Both the position numbers and the translations under genes were made by a program. Below the pieces are notes generated by a model that was not told the DNA's origin, did not search any database, and was given only the letters and a program-made list of their open reading frames with translations. Positions 35,080 to 47,511 of a stretch of DNA of 64,000 bases are shown piece by piece; position 1 is the first letter of the stretch, and the number at the start of each line of letters is the position of its first letter. The stretch is taken from assembly GCF_011075055.1 (NCBI RefSeq), contig NC_058138.1, positions 7,522,001 through 7,586,000 on the forward strand. Direction: 5' to 3'. The DNA is from Mangifera indica. Lineage: Eukaryota > Streptophyta > Magnoliopsida > Sapindales > Anacardiaceae.

Positions 35080-36943
35080 TGTAACACCCAGATTCAGGTA
35101 TGCCAGTGAACTCTACTTCCAAAATTACCCCTAAAGTGGATTTTATAACTTCTTGTTTAAAGAAATTGTAAAAGAATTATAGAAAATTACTAAATGAGCA
35201 ATAATTTTCAAAGGGGGTAAAATGGTCATTTTAGAAGGATTTAAGAGACAAAGTGGGAATGAAAATTGAATGACACACTTGAAATTATATGGTGGTGCTA
35301 AGGGTTTTTGGTAATTGGCTAAGGATAAAATACTCATTTATGGAAAAGGTTAAGGGTAAATTAGTCCAAAAAGCTTATAAAACCAACCAACTATTCATTT
35401 TCTTCTTCTTTGACCGAGAATCTCCACAATTTTAGCTAAACTTTTCCTTCAAGCAAAAATTCATCAAAAAACCTAGCTAAACCACCTAATTTCCAAAGCC
35501 TCTAGTTATAAAAAAGTGTAGATCTATCAATTTTGATAAGTTTTAAGATAAAAAGTTTAATTTTTAAGAGATGTCAAGTTTAGGGTTTTGATGGATGATT
35601 ATATTTTTGGTTGATTAAGGTCGCTAGGAAGAAGAAAAGAAGGAGGGTAAGCTTAAATCACCTAATTAGCAAAGAACAAGTAAGAATTTCATACTTTATA
35701 TACTTGAAGTAATTTGAGTTAGGTTATTTTAATAACTTTTACTTGTATAAGTGTGTAAGGTATTAGAATTAAGGTGATTTATGCTTAAAAGAATAAACAA
35801 ATTCATTAGGACTTATGATATAATTTTTGGCCATAAGGGTATTTTGGACATTTCATATTCCTAGGGTTAGCTTAGTGGATTTTGTGTGTTGAATATATAA
35901 GAAATGATGAATTGATGAAAGAATTGGCATTACGGGTAAGCATGGAATTTTATCCATAAGGTTAATTTTTGTTTAATTATGTGTATAATATATGGAATAA
36001 CCCTTATATCCATAAGGGTGAAAATGTCATTTTATATGATGTAGGTTAATTTTGCTTAATTATGTGTATGATATGTGTAAAAAACCATTATAATAAATAT
36101 GTATATTCATATAGAATGCATGAGATATATGTAAATACATGAGAAAATAATCTAATGCTTGATGAGGTTTGAAAAAAAAAGAATAAGGAAAACAATGAAT
36201 AGACATATTTCATATTATGGTTATATATTTATACATGAGGAATCATAATATATGCATGATTTCAGAAAAATAAAGATGCAGGAAAAACATTTTCTAAGTT
36301 ATGCATGTTTTCAGAAAATGGAAAACAAATGTTTTTAGCTTTATAATGACTCATATGATACAGGAAAGCAGAAAGCATGCTTAAAATCCTTACATGCGAG
36401 CTGTACTATGTGGACAGCTAAGAAAAAAAAAAGTCAATTGTACTGTATGGACAGCAAAGAAAGATATTAGTTGTACTATGTGGACAACAAAGAAAAAAAA
36501 TGTTAGTTGTACTGTGTGGACAACAAAAAAAAAAAGAGAAATATGCGTGTAGGGGAGGATTGTATCTTGCATGGTGACTATGAGTACTGTCTTATGTAGT
36601 CTAGACTGGTCAATGAAAATATTTGAAAAAAAAAGAAAGAATTAGCAAATATTTTATGAAAGTTATTTGCATTAGAATCATGCATGCAAGCCTATGTGGC
36701 TGATAAAGAGTTGAGAAAGATGTACGATCAGAAAATAAAAAAGTCATGACACTCATATATGTATAAATCATAACAAGTGAATCATATTTGTATAGTAAAA
36801 AAATGAATAAATGGGTGAAAGAAGAGAATTATGATATGTGTTTAATGTGTGTTCCATGTCAATTATTTTATATATGAATAGCCCAGACACGCTGAGCATG
36901 GAAAAAATTAGTATTGGTATGAAATACTTTGAGTATTGAGTAT
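35080..36943 (+). mobile_element. Ty3/gypsy LTR, copy B, truncated
   Basis: Matches 8139-9997 of copy A from TGTAACACCC onward, then breaks off at GAGTATGATT and joins MULE repeat sequence. The last ~530 bp of LTR and the primer site are missing. The GTACTRTGTGGACARC repeats are at 36405-36535. Confidence 0.82.
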
Positions 36944-37310
36944 GATTCGTATTTTCCAGATTTTGGAACGATTTTTCGATTGTTACCATTCTAGGGTATT
37001 TCAACGTTTAGAATTCGAATTTCAGTTTCGTTTTTTCGAATTTCACCGTTTTAGGATATATCGACTCATATTTTTTAAAATTTCGATTGATTTTTCGATT
37101 GTTAACATTCTATGGTATTTCAACGTATAGAATTCGAATTTTATTTCCGTTTTTTCGAATTTCAACGTTTTAGGATATATCGACTCGTATTTTCCAGATT
37201 TTAACAGTCGATATATCGTAAAACGGTAAAATTCGAAAAAATAGAACTAAAATTCGAATTCTAAAAGTTAAAATACCTTAGAATGACAATAATCGAAAAA
37301 TTCTTTAATC
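36944..37310. repeat. Collapsed MULE arms forming an inverted repeat
   Basis: About two units of the 119-bp repeat in plus orientation (matching about 11957-12210) are joined near 37203 to a unit in minus orientation (matching from about 16640). The whole MULE body is absent. The two arms can pair over roughly 85-95 bases. Confidence 0.8.
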
Positions 37311-37439
37311 TACTCACAGTCATTACACATAACCAGCTCATCACAAAGTACTTTAATCTACTCACAGTCATTACACATATATTAGCAGAAGTAAGCATTT
37401 TCTAGAATGCCACCCCAGCTCATAATCAGCAAGTTACAC

Positions 37440-37780
37440 TTAAAAGTATGATTGGAAAACTTCAAAATAATAGCCAATTGACAACTATATATGGCTACCA
37501 CATAAAACTCAAAATTTGCTTTATTATTACTATTATTTTTTAAGTATGATTAAAGCTTCAAAATAATAGCCAAGTGCAACAATTTATAGTTACTACATGA
37601 AAATTAAAATTTGCAATTTTTTTAAAGTTTGTTTAAAAGCTTCAAAATAATAGCCATTTGAAAACTATTATAGCTACCGTACAGAACTAAAAATTTGCAA
37701 TTTTTTAAGTATGATTAAAAACTTCAAAATTATACCCAATTGAAAACTATTTGTAACTTCTATAAAAAATTGAAATTTTG
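37440..37780 (+). repeat. ~85-bp tandem repeat, copy B
   Basis: Counterpart of 16950-17290. Just before it, TTTAATCTACTCACAGTC occurs twice (about 37302 and 37351) where copy A has it once. Confidence 0.75.
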
Positions 37781-37877
37781 AAATTTTTTTCAATTTTCTC
37801 TCATTTTCCAGGGAAATAAACAGCCTTGAACTCATAAAACAAGTAAAAGTACCAACTGATATTTCAAATATACAGAG

Positions 37878-39077
37878 CTGCCATTGAGACGTTACCGGGA
37901 AAAACCGACCGATGTGGAAGTCCCAAGAATCGGAGAGGAGATTGAGGGATGGAAGACTAGATCGATGCGCCGTCGTTTCGCCTTCGGCACCACTGCATCC
38001 GAATTTCCCGGAAACGGGTCCTGAAGAGACCAGCCCCGGCTTCGCCAGGAGCACTTTGGGGGCCGAGGGAACCGGTCAAGTATTGGAAGAGCCGGTGGTA
38101 GCCATTGTTGCGCGCCTGAGAACTTACTGCTTCGGTGATTATGACTTTAATGTGCATTTCACAAATTTAGTTTATTACATTATCTCCCCGAAAGTTCTAG
38201 AAATTTCATTAGACACCAATTTTTAATATTATTAAAAAGCTGACCCTATAATTATTATAATTAATAATTTATTTAAATAAATTATATTACGTATAAGAAT
38301 AATGTATCCGACAAAATTTGTAAACCTCATTTATAGTAAATTGGGCATCACAACCTAAGGACACAAACACGTTTGTCAAACCTCATCAAATGATGTGAGT
38401 GTTATTTATCTTTATTTTAAAATTTGCTCAATATTTTCTGCATTTTCTTAAGTGTTTCTATCTTTTTTATAACAACACTACTAACTTTAGCAGCAAGTAG
38501 GATGTCCCTAACTTCTATATCTAACAAACGTTGGCAATGGTAGAAAATGTAAAACTGTCGACCTTAAACTATTATTTTTATTCAGTTTCATATATCCAAT
38601 CAATATATTACTTCAACACGTTTATTATAGACGAGATATATACAAACATTTTATACTAGTTTATTTATACCATTTGATAATTTTGAAATAATAGAAAAAA
38701 TAAATAAATATATTTTTTTAATAACAATAAAAATTTAGTTTAATATTAAAATATTATAAAAAAAACTTTGAATCCTTATTTTTATATTTGAAATCCCAAA
38801 TCCTTATCACACAAATTGTCTCTCAAAGGTTAAATAAAAATTATATTATTTAATCACTTAGTACATGTCAATTTATATGAATAATTAATTAGTAAAAAAT
38901 AAAGGTCGTACATGTAATTCTTTTCCAACATTAAAAAGGCCGAAAATGTTGTTGGGTATCTAATTGCCATTCTAAAAAGGTAAGGAGAGCCAACTCCTTT
39001 TCATTATGAGGATTTAGTCTTGGTCAGGTTGGTAGGTAGCTATGCAGTTCAAAGTTCATGTATGCAGCAGCATCAAG
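37878..39077. other. 1.2 kb insert specific to copy B
   Basis: Copy A is continuous from TTTCAAATATACA to TTAAAATTCCC; copy B has about 1.2 kb in between. It holds the SMG9-like fragment, AT-rich sequence (38160-38460), and at about 38480-38570 a degenerate piece of ankyrin exon 2 (TTAGCAGCAAGTAGGATGTCC). No terminal repeats or target duplication were evident. Confidence 0.6.
37884..38105 (-). pseudogene. Captured 5' coding fragment resembling plant SMG9
   Basis: A GC-rich island in AT-rich DNA, absent from copy A. From an ATG at 38105 the minus strand reads about 74 codons with one TGA at codon 10 and no other stop. It includes KVLLAKPGLVSSGPVSGKF, then HRSSLPSLNLLSDSWDFHIGRF. I recognise this as the N-terminal part of plant SMG9-like proteins, accessory factors of nonsense-mediated mRNA decay, just before their P-loop region. 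The frame stops making sense after FFP at a possible splice donor (CCG|GTAACG), as if exon 1 plus its promoter side had been copied as genomic DNA. The assignment rests on memory of the family. Confidence 0.55.
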
Positions 39078-40193
39078 ACATTAAAATTCCCAAGTTTATA
39101 ATAATATAAACAATCTTTATATTATATTATTATACCAAGTATCTACAAATTTAAACTATTGTAAGTTTGTAAACATTCCTTAGAATTTTATACATAATTT
39201 TATTTAGAGGTGTTAGGTTAATTTCGATCCAATTTTATGTATAATTGGGTCTAAGCATCGTATAACTTGAAGGTGATATCATAGAGCTAGCTGAGATCCC
39301 ATTCTACTGATAAAAGAAGCAACTTTATTAAATATTCAAAGCAGGCATAACATTACAAATGATGCTGACTTCACATTTTAAGTTTTTAAAAGCTTCCCAG
39401 ACGTAGATTCCTCCGCCGGCCTAGCCATTGGAGCTCCTTTCCTTGGAGATATAATAATAATGGGATACCACATGCTATAGGTGCACTTACAAGCAGGAAA
39501 ATACAAAAACAAAGCCCTACAGCTGTACGTTTCTTGTAAAAGGAAGTGTCAACAACCGCAAGACAAAACAAACATGCCAAAAGGGTTGTCGGGAGAATGA
39601 CTAATCGGTGGCCAGTTGTGAGAATCACAATTAAACACACAGACATGAAAAAAGCCAAAGAATTGTATATCAAAAACACAAAATGCGTTAAAGACACCAG
39701 AATCATATGTCCTGCTCGTTCTGTTGATGGACCTGTACTGAAGATGTTGGTGGTGGTGTTACTGACACCAGTGCTGTTGGCAGGCTGCAGATTGCCGTCA
39801 TCTTGCCAATATGCTCCGGGTGGGCTTAGTGCAGCTTGATATGTGGCTGTGGCTACCAATACAGCCACCACAAGTAGTATGCTTCGGGCTTCCAGAGGAA
39901 TATGTTCTATTCTTTGGTAAACCAGACCTGAACTTTTCAGAATTCGTGCTGAAAAGGTTAGGGGCCTAGAAAAGCACTCCAGTACTGAATTTCGTAAACC
40001 AAATAAATTTGTACTAATTATTTTTGAAAGACTTATGGGTGCTGTTTTAACTTTAGCAAGTAGAATGTCCTTAACTGCTGTATCTAGCGAACCTTGGCGA
40101 TCATATATGTCCAAAGCTGTCAAACCTTTACTGTTCTTTCTATTGACCTGGACATCTCTGATCAACAGCTTCACTGCCTGTATGATTGAGAAG

Positions 40194-43100
40194 CTAGGTA
40201 GCACGGAAACGGAAACGTGGAAACATATTTTCTTTAAAAAGTAGGAAACGGAAACGTGGGAAAACGTGTAAATATAAAAAAATATAGGGTTTTTTTTATA
40301 AATATGAAATTTTTATAAAAAATACAATAACCTATATTTTAATTAAAAAAATACAACAATTGATTTTTTCCAACCAATTTAAAATAACATATAACAAAAT
40401 AATTTTATACCAAAAATAAATTACAAATTCAAGTTCTTGAAACATGTATGTATAAATTAAATCAACACTTATATATTCATCTTTTAAAATGGAAAATAAA
40501 CATGTATATAAATCAATATATTTTATCACAATGTAAATAAATCAACCTACAAACTCAATATTAATTCATCAAAATAATAATTTCCAAGGGTCAATATCAA
40601 AGTCATCAAATAAAATATAATAAAAAATTTAAAAAATAGTAAAATATTTATTGTATTTTCTCTATTTGATCATTCTCCTTATCCATTATGTCATTTGCAT
40701 CTTCATCGAAAAAAACAGACTCCAATTCTGGTTCATCTAATGATAGGTTGGCTAATTGAAGAACTCCCACATCTTCCATACTCCCAAAGTCATCTCCACC
40801 AACATCTCACATCTTCTCCTTATCATCATAATACTTAGAGTTAACCCTTGACAATAAACGAAGATTGTTATGAACAAAAACCAAATCTTCTACACGTTTT
40901 GGAATTAATTTATTCCTTCTAATTGAATGAATGAAAGAATAAGTACTCCAATTTCTTTCACAACAAGAGGAGGAACTAGGTTGTCCAAGTACTCTGAATG
41001 TTAACTTTTGAAGCAATGGAGCATTTGAACCAAAACATGCCCACCACTTCATCGGTTCTGTATTAAATCTAGCACCAATTGAATCAGGATCTTCAAACGG
41101 TCCACTTTTGAGAGAGAAGTTAGCATACTCATCCAATGCTTTAAAACGCTCATCTTCAGAAAAGATCCTTCTAAAACATTTGTTCCTCTCAATAGATACT
41201 TCCCCATCCATATGAGGAGGCACTCTACCTTCACCTCCTTCAAGCCATTGTTCACTATAAAACCTTCACAAATAATAAATATATCAAATAGTTAACAAAT
41301 TAATACCCAATTTAATAAATAAATATATCAAATAAGTATGAAAGAAATATATAATTCAATTAAATATTTACCTTGGATTCAATGAATGAGCTAGACAATG
41401 GAGTGGAGTATTACTTTTTGCCCAACGATCATAAAGAATACTATAGATCACTGAATAGAGAGGAGAATCTTGGGTAGAAAACTTTCCTTCATGTTCATAA
41501 ATAACTGATTTAACTTTTTCAATCATAGAATCCCAATTCTCATAAATCAAATGAAGACATGACTTATTTGTATCACACATTCGAATCATATCATAAATCG
41601 GTGCAGTAAAAGCAAGAATGTAATTGACCTTCGCCCACCAATTCTTATCCAACACCTTATCACGAACAAATCTTGCTTTGCCTTGATCATCTTCTCTATA
41701 TTGTCCCCATTGTTCACTTACAATCATTGATTCTAGAGCATCCTTAATTAATTTAAATCTTTTGAGCATAACAACAACAGAAGCAAAACGAGTGTCTGCA
41801 ACTGAAAGTAATTTCAAAGGACTAAATTGATTAAACATAGCCAATCGCATTAAATGGTTCATTATGAAGTTTTTAATTACCATAACATCACCATAAACAT
41901 CAGTTATCCAATGACATTCATCATATGTCTCTTGATTAGATTCCACATTTTTAGTTGCACATATATTTTTCAAAGCTAGATTCAAAGTATGCACAACACA
42001 TGGAGTCCAATAAATATGTGGAAACATACCTTCAATGATTTCCCCAACACCTTTACAATTTTTAGCATTATCAATTATTACTTGAACTACTTTTTTATGA
42101 CCAACCTCATCAATTATCTTCTTCAATAAATTTGCAATGAAATATTTATCTTTAACTTCACCTGCACAATTAACAGCTTTAATAAACATCGGGCCTGATT
42201 CACAAACTACCATGAAGTTAATTAAAGGTCTCCTTTGTGGGTCACTCCATCCATCACTAACAATACTAACCCCTTTTTCCATCCAAGTGCTTTTAATAGG
42301 TTCCAATAACCTTTCCACATTTGTTTTCTCTTGCTGAAGTAGTGTAGTTTTTAATTTATTGTACCCAGGAGGCACATAACCACCCAATGAATGATTAGCT
42401 GCAAATGAAAAGGCACTAATATAGTTTGGATTCCTAGCAAAATTAAAAAGGAGACCACCAGTGTAAAACATTCTAGCAATTTTCTCATCTAATTGAGCTC
42501 TAGTTTGTATGTCAAAAGATTTAGCAATAGGAGAATCATCAACTTTTCTCTTCTTTAAAAAAAGATTTGACCCACTCGGTAACGGTAAGGATAAAGACAA
42601 TGATTGATTTACATTAGTAGTACTACTAGGCAATGACACTTCCTTAGGTTGAGAATTATAAACCTTATTGGTAGCTTCATCATCTAATTTTCTCATTTCT
42701 ACTAAATCTTCAAATTTCACTTTAGAATAAGCACCGATTCTTTTCCCCGTAATTTTTAATAGGTGAGCTTTAACTCTAGTATAAGTCCCTTGCCTTTCTT
42801 TCTGACAAAAATTACAAACCCATTTGCATGTACCCTTTGATTCTCCAAGTTTCTCAATTTTTGTGACATATTTCCACAATGGATTTTGGTCTTCATCACT
42901 ATTCTTTTTTGCAGAACCCACACTACTACTACTACTTTTAGAATTTGAATTTTCCTTACCAGTAGCAGAATCCATTAATGATTAACTCAAATTCAGTATC
43001 ACCAACAATTTGCTAGAATTTATCAAAAAAATCAACCAAATCACATAAATCACCGACTATTCTTCTTGGCAGCTTACTACACAACTGAAATAAAAGCACA

Positions 43101-43322
43101 AATTGGAAACATAAATAAATCAATTTAATTATAGGAAAACTTTTATTTATAAATAATATTCAAATTAAACAAGAATAACTAAATTACAAACTATAAAATT
43201 ATTCGATTAAATTATATAAAATCAAATATTCAATAATTATTAATAAAATAAATTATGAATTATAATTACAAATTATATTCATGATATATATATATATTGC
43301 AAAAATTAATCAAATTGCATTG

Positions 43323-43368
<46 letters not shown>

Positions 43369-44090
43369 GGGGAATAGAGCAAATAATTTAATGTTTTAAA
43401 ATATATTTTATAATAAATTAGAATTCCAAGGCTGAGGTTGACACATCTGGAAGAAAACATGCATTGACGACAAAGGCTAATGGAGTCTAATTTACTTTGA
43501 GCAAAAGGCAGGCTAATGTAGAGTATATATAATAGTTTAATATATGTTTTATAATAAAATAAAAGTCCTGGGAAACTAACAAATCTTGGAAAGCTAACAA
43601 ATCTGGAAGACGCAGCAGAATTATAATCTTGGCCCAGAGATGCATTAAATTCAAATCTATATAAATTAATTTATATCATAGAAGGGCAAAAAAACTCATA
43701 CTTTTTTCACAGAGATTTGTTTCTTCCAGCCAGTGTTTCAAAGAAGAAGAAAGACGCCCAAGACAGCAAAGAAGAGAAGAAGACACCCAGCAGAAGAAGA
43801 AGACGCCCAGCAGATTGACAGCAAAGAAGAGAAGATGCCTAGAAGACTATTATATACAGAAAACTATTTTTGTTATTTATTTTCAAAATCTTTTTAGAAT
43901 TCATTTAGGATGCACTTTCAGAATCCTAGTATGTATAGGAAACTCTTTAGGTTAAGAAACGCATTTCCCTTTTATTTAAAATTACCAAAACGGCCCCGAA
44001 ACATTTCATACCAGTTTCGGGCCGTTTCAGAAATCAAAACGTTTCAGATTCGTGGAAACGCACACTGCTCTGCTTTTTCATGCTTCTTAG
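40194..44090 (-). mobile_element. hAT DNA transposon, nearly complete
   Basis: 3897 bp, flanked by a perfect 8-bp target duplication TTGAGAAG (40186-40193 and 44091-44098), the hAT hallmark. Copy A shows the empty site with one copy at 17866-17873. The ends are imperfect inverted repeats: CTAGGTAGCACGGAAACGG and CTAAGAAGCATGAAAAAGC (reverse complement). Subterminal GGAAACG/CGTTTC motifs cluster at both ends (40205-40265, 43990-44060), likely transposase contacts. It encodes a BED/DUF659 transposase on the minus strand. A TA run sits at 43331-43364, and the leader at 43740-43860 is rich in GAAGAAGA repeats. Confidence 0.95.
40807..42975 (-). CDS. hAT transposase (BED finger, DUF659, C-terminal dimerisation)
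   Basis: Two exons, 42975-41372 and 41263-40807, joined by a 108-bp GT-AG intron whose removal gives the family motif SLNPRFYSEQW. About 686 residues. A BED zinc finger (WKYVTKIEKL..., CNFC, HLLKITG) is at about 33-80. DUF659 with the first catalytic Asp (VSDGWSD) is near 245. CVVHTLNLAL follows near 330. The C-terminal hATC part has WWACFGSNAPLLQKLTFRVLG and CCERNWS with the catalytic Glu. A TGA at 40807-40809 ends the frame, but it stays open to 40648 with the acidic tail typical of relatives (starting DVGGDDFGSMED). That TGA is therefore probably a nonsense change at a conserved Trp codon, removing about 54 residues. Core domains are intact. Confidence 0.88.
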
Positions 44091-44901
44091 TTGAGAAGAA
44101 AATGAAAAGGCAAAACAGTTCATTAGTCCGACCTTCCAGAAGTTAAAAACATATGGGATGCTTATATATATATCTCAGGTTGATTTGCAGATACTGTAGT
44201 ATGCAATGCATTGTTTTCTTCTTCGTCCTCCCAGTTTAGAATCCCTTCTTTGTCGAAGCATCGAAGAAATCCTAACAAGACTTTAAAGGCCTTGAGACTC
44301 CCTTTTGTGAGGGCAACATAGACAACTATTTCACCTTTAACAGTCAAATCTTCGATTGATGATGGACAAACATACAAAAAATCAGCCAAATTGGATTCGT
44401 CGTCTATTTGAGCTACATAGTGCAAAGGAGTAATCATCCCCTTTGCTTTAACACGGACAAGCTCACTGTCATGCTTTATCAACCATGTTACAAGTTACTG
44501 GTACTTCTCCTCAAAATCTGAATTAAGAGGACTAAGCTCATCCTTCAGGTGTTTCCCCTCCAAAGCCAAATGGAGGGGGCTACGCCCAAGAGGTCTCGCT
44601 TCCCAGCAAATGAAGGCTTTAAGTTTAGTATTTCCTTGGCGAAATAGATATTTCCCTCACTTGCAGCTGTGTGTAAGGGAGTAGTCACAAATGGTATTTG
44701 TTCAATACGCTCCAAAACATAGGGATCCTCTTCAAGTACTGAAAATAAAGCATCCACGTTTCCTTCTGCAGCAAAATTTTGTAGCATCTGCAACCTCTCA
44801 ACCTCCATGCGTAAGTAGCTATGACCTCAACTACCGTTACAATGGTTTTGATATATGATATTAATTATAAGAGGTCCAGGCCATATATATATATATATAT
44901 T

Positions 44902-46655
44902 CCTTCTTCTTTGATCATTTTTCCTTTTTATTATTTCATAACAAGTAATAATTAATTATATGAATAAGATTGGGTGATTTTGAGTAATAATAGTTACAAA
45001 CACAAGTATAAATATTGACGTGTCATCAATTGATTATATGTTATTTTATTTATAATTTAAAATATTTTAATTACATTATGACATATCAATATTTGTACCT
45101 GCATGTGTAACCATTATTAGTGCATAAAGTTTTATTATATATTGATGCAAACCCAACAAATTAATAGAGCTTTTATCATGTAATGAACAAAGTGTGATCC
45201 AAGAATCTAGACGTCCATATGTCCATTTTGGATTGGTGGAGAGGAGAACAAAAACGGTTGGTGTGGAAATTATTAGTAGAGAAGAAAGAAAATTAAAATT
45301 TGACATTTAGTTTTGGAAGGCATTAACAATGGCAAAGCAGTTGGAGATGTCGGTTTTGTTATGGTAAAGTTGATTTGGGAAATAAGGAGAAATGGATAAG
45401 ATGAGTCAGTAAGGTTAGAGGAATTCAGTTGGCTCAGGTTAAAGGTGTTACAATTAGGTTGTGTTTGTTCAAGAGAGTTTGGCATGGGTGTGTTTGTATA
45501 AGTGGGTTGGGTTTCGTTTAGTGAAAGTGGGTTAGAATTATGCTCGTAGTTAGGTTAAGGAGGTGAAATATTGGGGTTGTGAGATAATTGTTTAAGTTTG
45601 AATTTGGGTGGATGGGTGTTAAACAGTTTAGACTGGAATGACAAGTTACTAGGCTAATGGGATACTTTCGTACTTTAAACTTAGGTATCGAAATAATGTC
45701 ATTTTAGATTTCTTTGAAATTAAAAAAAGGAAAAATGTATTAACGTGTTTAATATGACAAACGTAAAAAATACGTGTTTAATAAGTTTTGAATTCAAAAA
45801 TATGAAACATAGTGTTTAATATGTGAATTAAACATAAACGAAAATTAAACGCGAATTATTCTCGTTTTTATTAACTAGGGTATATATAAAGAGACAAAGA
45901 TTAAAATATCAGCAAAAAATCAAATTCTAAGGTTCAAGTGACTCATTATCGAGGGCTCTAGCTGATACGAATCCTAATCAGGGAATTGATACTTAATATT
46001 ATCACTAATAAAGCATAAAAAGTAATACTAGCTTATCGCAAAATGGCAAACGAGGATTATCCATGGTATCACCTAAGAAAGAGAAAACATATGAAGCATT
46101 TTGAGTTGACTACTTCCTAAACATACCAAAACTATGAAGCATTTTACTATAATCTGAGATGATAGGAAAGCTTTTTACAAGTTCCCAAATTTTGGCAAAA
46201 TTTTTCAACCACTCACATTTAGAAACAGTTCTTGCAAAAGAAGTGCAGTTCATGGATAGAACCTGAAGGAAAGAAAACTACTAGTTCAGTTCTTTTTTAC
46301 AAAAGAAACCAAATCTTACAACTTCACAAAGCGTCACAGTTGTAAGCCTGCCAATGTCATCAAAACAACTAATGGTGAAACATATCACTGCATGTCAACC
46401 TTGTGAGCATGATCACTTTTTTTTTTGGTGCATATGTCAATGGAGAGGGTGAAAGAAAGTAAAAGACTTGATTCTGTAATTTCCATAGTGACAAAATGTA
46501 ACTTTCAGATATAACACAAGGTGAATTCCGCAACGGCCTAAGTATCAATTGATAGGTGTGTCCAGATTAGGCAGACTCACTAAGAGTACTAAACCAGATT
46601 TTAATGTTATAAAAGGCATTCTAAAATTCAATGGCTAAGTGTATGTTCCTTGAGA
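44902..46655. other. Repeat-derived or anonymous noncoding DNA
   Basis: A diverged palindromic MITE lies at about 45000-45135. Apart from this I see no gene; short frames at 45076-45485 have no recognisable domain. The right part may hold older gypsy pol sequence too decayed to read. Confidence 0.4.
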
Positions 46656-47511
46656 CTAGAGTTTGAAAGACAAATTTTGTGGCCAAGTATCAAGTATGTT
46701 AGTAAGTTAAAGTTGAACATCAGAAACCATCAAGATTGCTGTAACCTTTTAGTATTCCAAAGTTAAAATAAGAACACATCTCGATAGATTTTGTGATAGG
46801 ATTGTCAAGGCTCAGAGGAGGATACAATGTTTTGTAGGTCATAATTGACAAATTGACCAGTCAACACACTTCATTGCAATGAAAAACACCATGAGTATAG
46901 ATTAATTGGGTCAGATGTATGTTAAGAAGATAGTAAGGCTCTATGGGGTACCCAAGACAATAATATTAAATTGAAACACCAAGTTCATCCCAGTTTTTGG
47001 TTGAGTATATAGTGGTGATTGGGTATGATTTTAGTTTTCAATACAATCTAGCCACCAAACAACTATATTTATAGCTCTATATGAGAAATTTTAAGGTAGA
47101 AAGTGCTAATCACCTTCACATATGGATGAGATACATGAGAGAGATGCCCTAACATAGGCATAAGGACAAGAATTGACCTAAAGGCTATAAAAGATGTTAG
47201 ATAGATCAAAGAAATGATGAGCAAACTCAAGACTAATAGAAGAGTATGCTGACAAGAAAAACTAAGATCTTAAGTATAGAGTGGATGATAAAGTTGTTGT
47301 GAGTTTCGACAAAAATGACAAGTTAGTGTCGAGGTTGGTGAGACCATTTGAGATATTAGAGGAAGCATTTGGTCAAGAAGGCCACATAGGAGGACAAGGA
47401 ATACATGAGAAAGAGGTTTTCATAACTCTTTGGCTGAATTTTGAGGATGAAATTCATTTAAGGGGAAGAAATATAACATCCACATGTAAGCCTATGGCAT
47501 TTTAGTGTTTT
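46656..47511 (+). pseudogene. Ty3/gypsy integrase remnant
   Basis: The plus strand reads, with stops and frameshifts, VKVEHQKPSRLLQPFSIP (end of the HHCC finger), EHISIDFVIGLSRLRGGYN (first catalytic Asp), GSMGYPRQ (the LYGVPKTI region), and finally from 47281 an open frame beginning VDDKVVVSFDKNDKL and RPFEILEEAFG. The last is the chromovirus-type integrase C-terminus (VGDKVFLK...GPFEIL). It runs into the polypurine tract and LTR that follow, as at a retrotransposon 3' end. Confidence 0.75.

Larger units (their letters stand above)
39386..44808 (-). pseudogene. Ankyrin-repeat/PGG membrane protein pseudogene, copy B, split by hAT
   Basis: Exon 1 (44808-44174) holds the ankyrin repeats. A one-base loss near 44590 shifts the frame, a TAA lies at 44497-44495, and the intron donor GT is changed to AT at 44173-44172. 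The hAT element sits in the intron, 16 nt before exon 2. Exon 2 (40177-39386) is open: the last ankyrin residues, then a full PGG domain with four hydrophobic helices (ILLVVAVLVATATYQAAL, FVFLIYNSLAFFMSVCLIVIL, LPTTLLACLFCLAVV, GLCFCIFLLVSAPIACGI). This shows what copy A lost. The damage differs from copy A, so both probably worked at the time of duplication. Confidence 0.87.
22049..44900 (+). repeat. Segmental duplication, copy B
   Basis: Direct repeat of copy A, starting about 430 bp after the peroxidase stop codon. It carries the Copia element, the hAT element and a 1.2 kb insert (37878-39077) that copy A lacks. It lacks the copy A solo LTR and has lost about 9998-11956 and 12210-16640 of copy A by deletion. 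The right edge lies in a TA run next to the ankyrin exon 1. Shared segments differ by small substitutions and indels, so the duplication is not recent. Confidence 0.92.

Noticed and set aside
37878..38140. Organellar DNA insertion, because of the high GC content
   Set aside because: The minus-strand frame reads as a nuclear-type protein N-terminus and no plastid or mitochondrial gene sequence was recognised.
45273..45485. 70-codon minus-strand frame starting MPNSLEQTQ
   Set aside because: No domain, no copy elsewhere in the window, and length within chance expectation.
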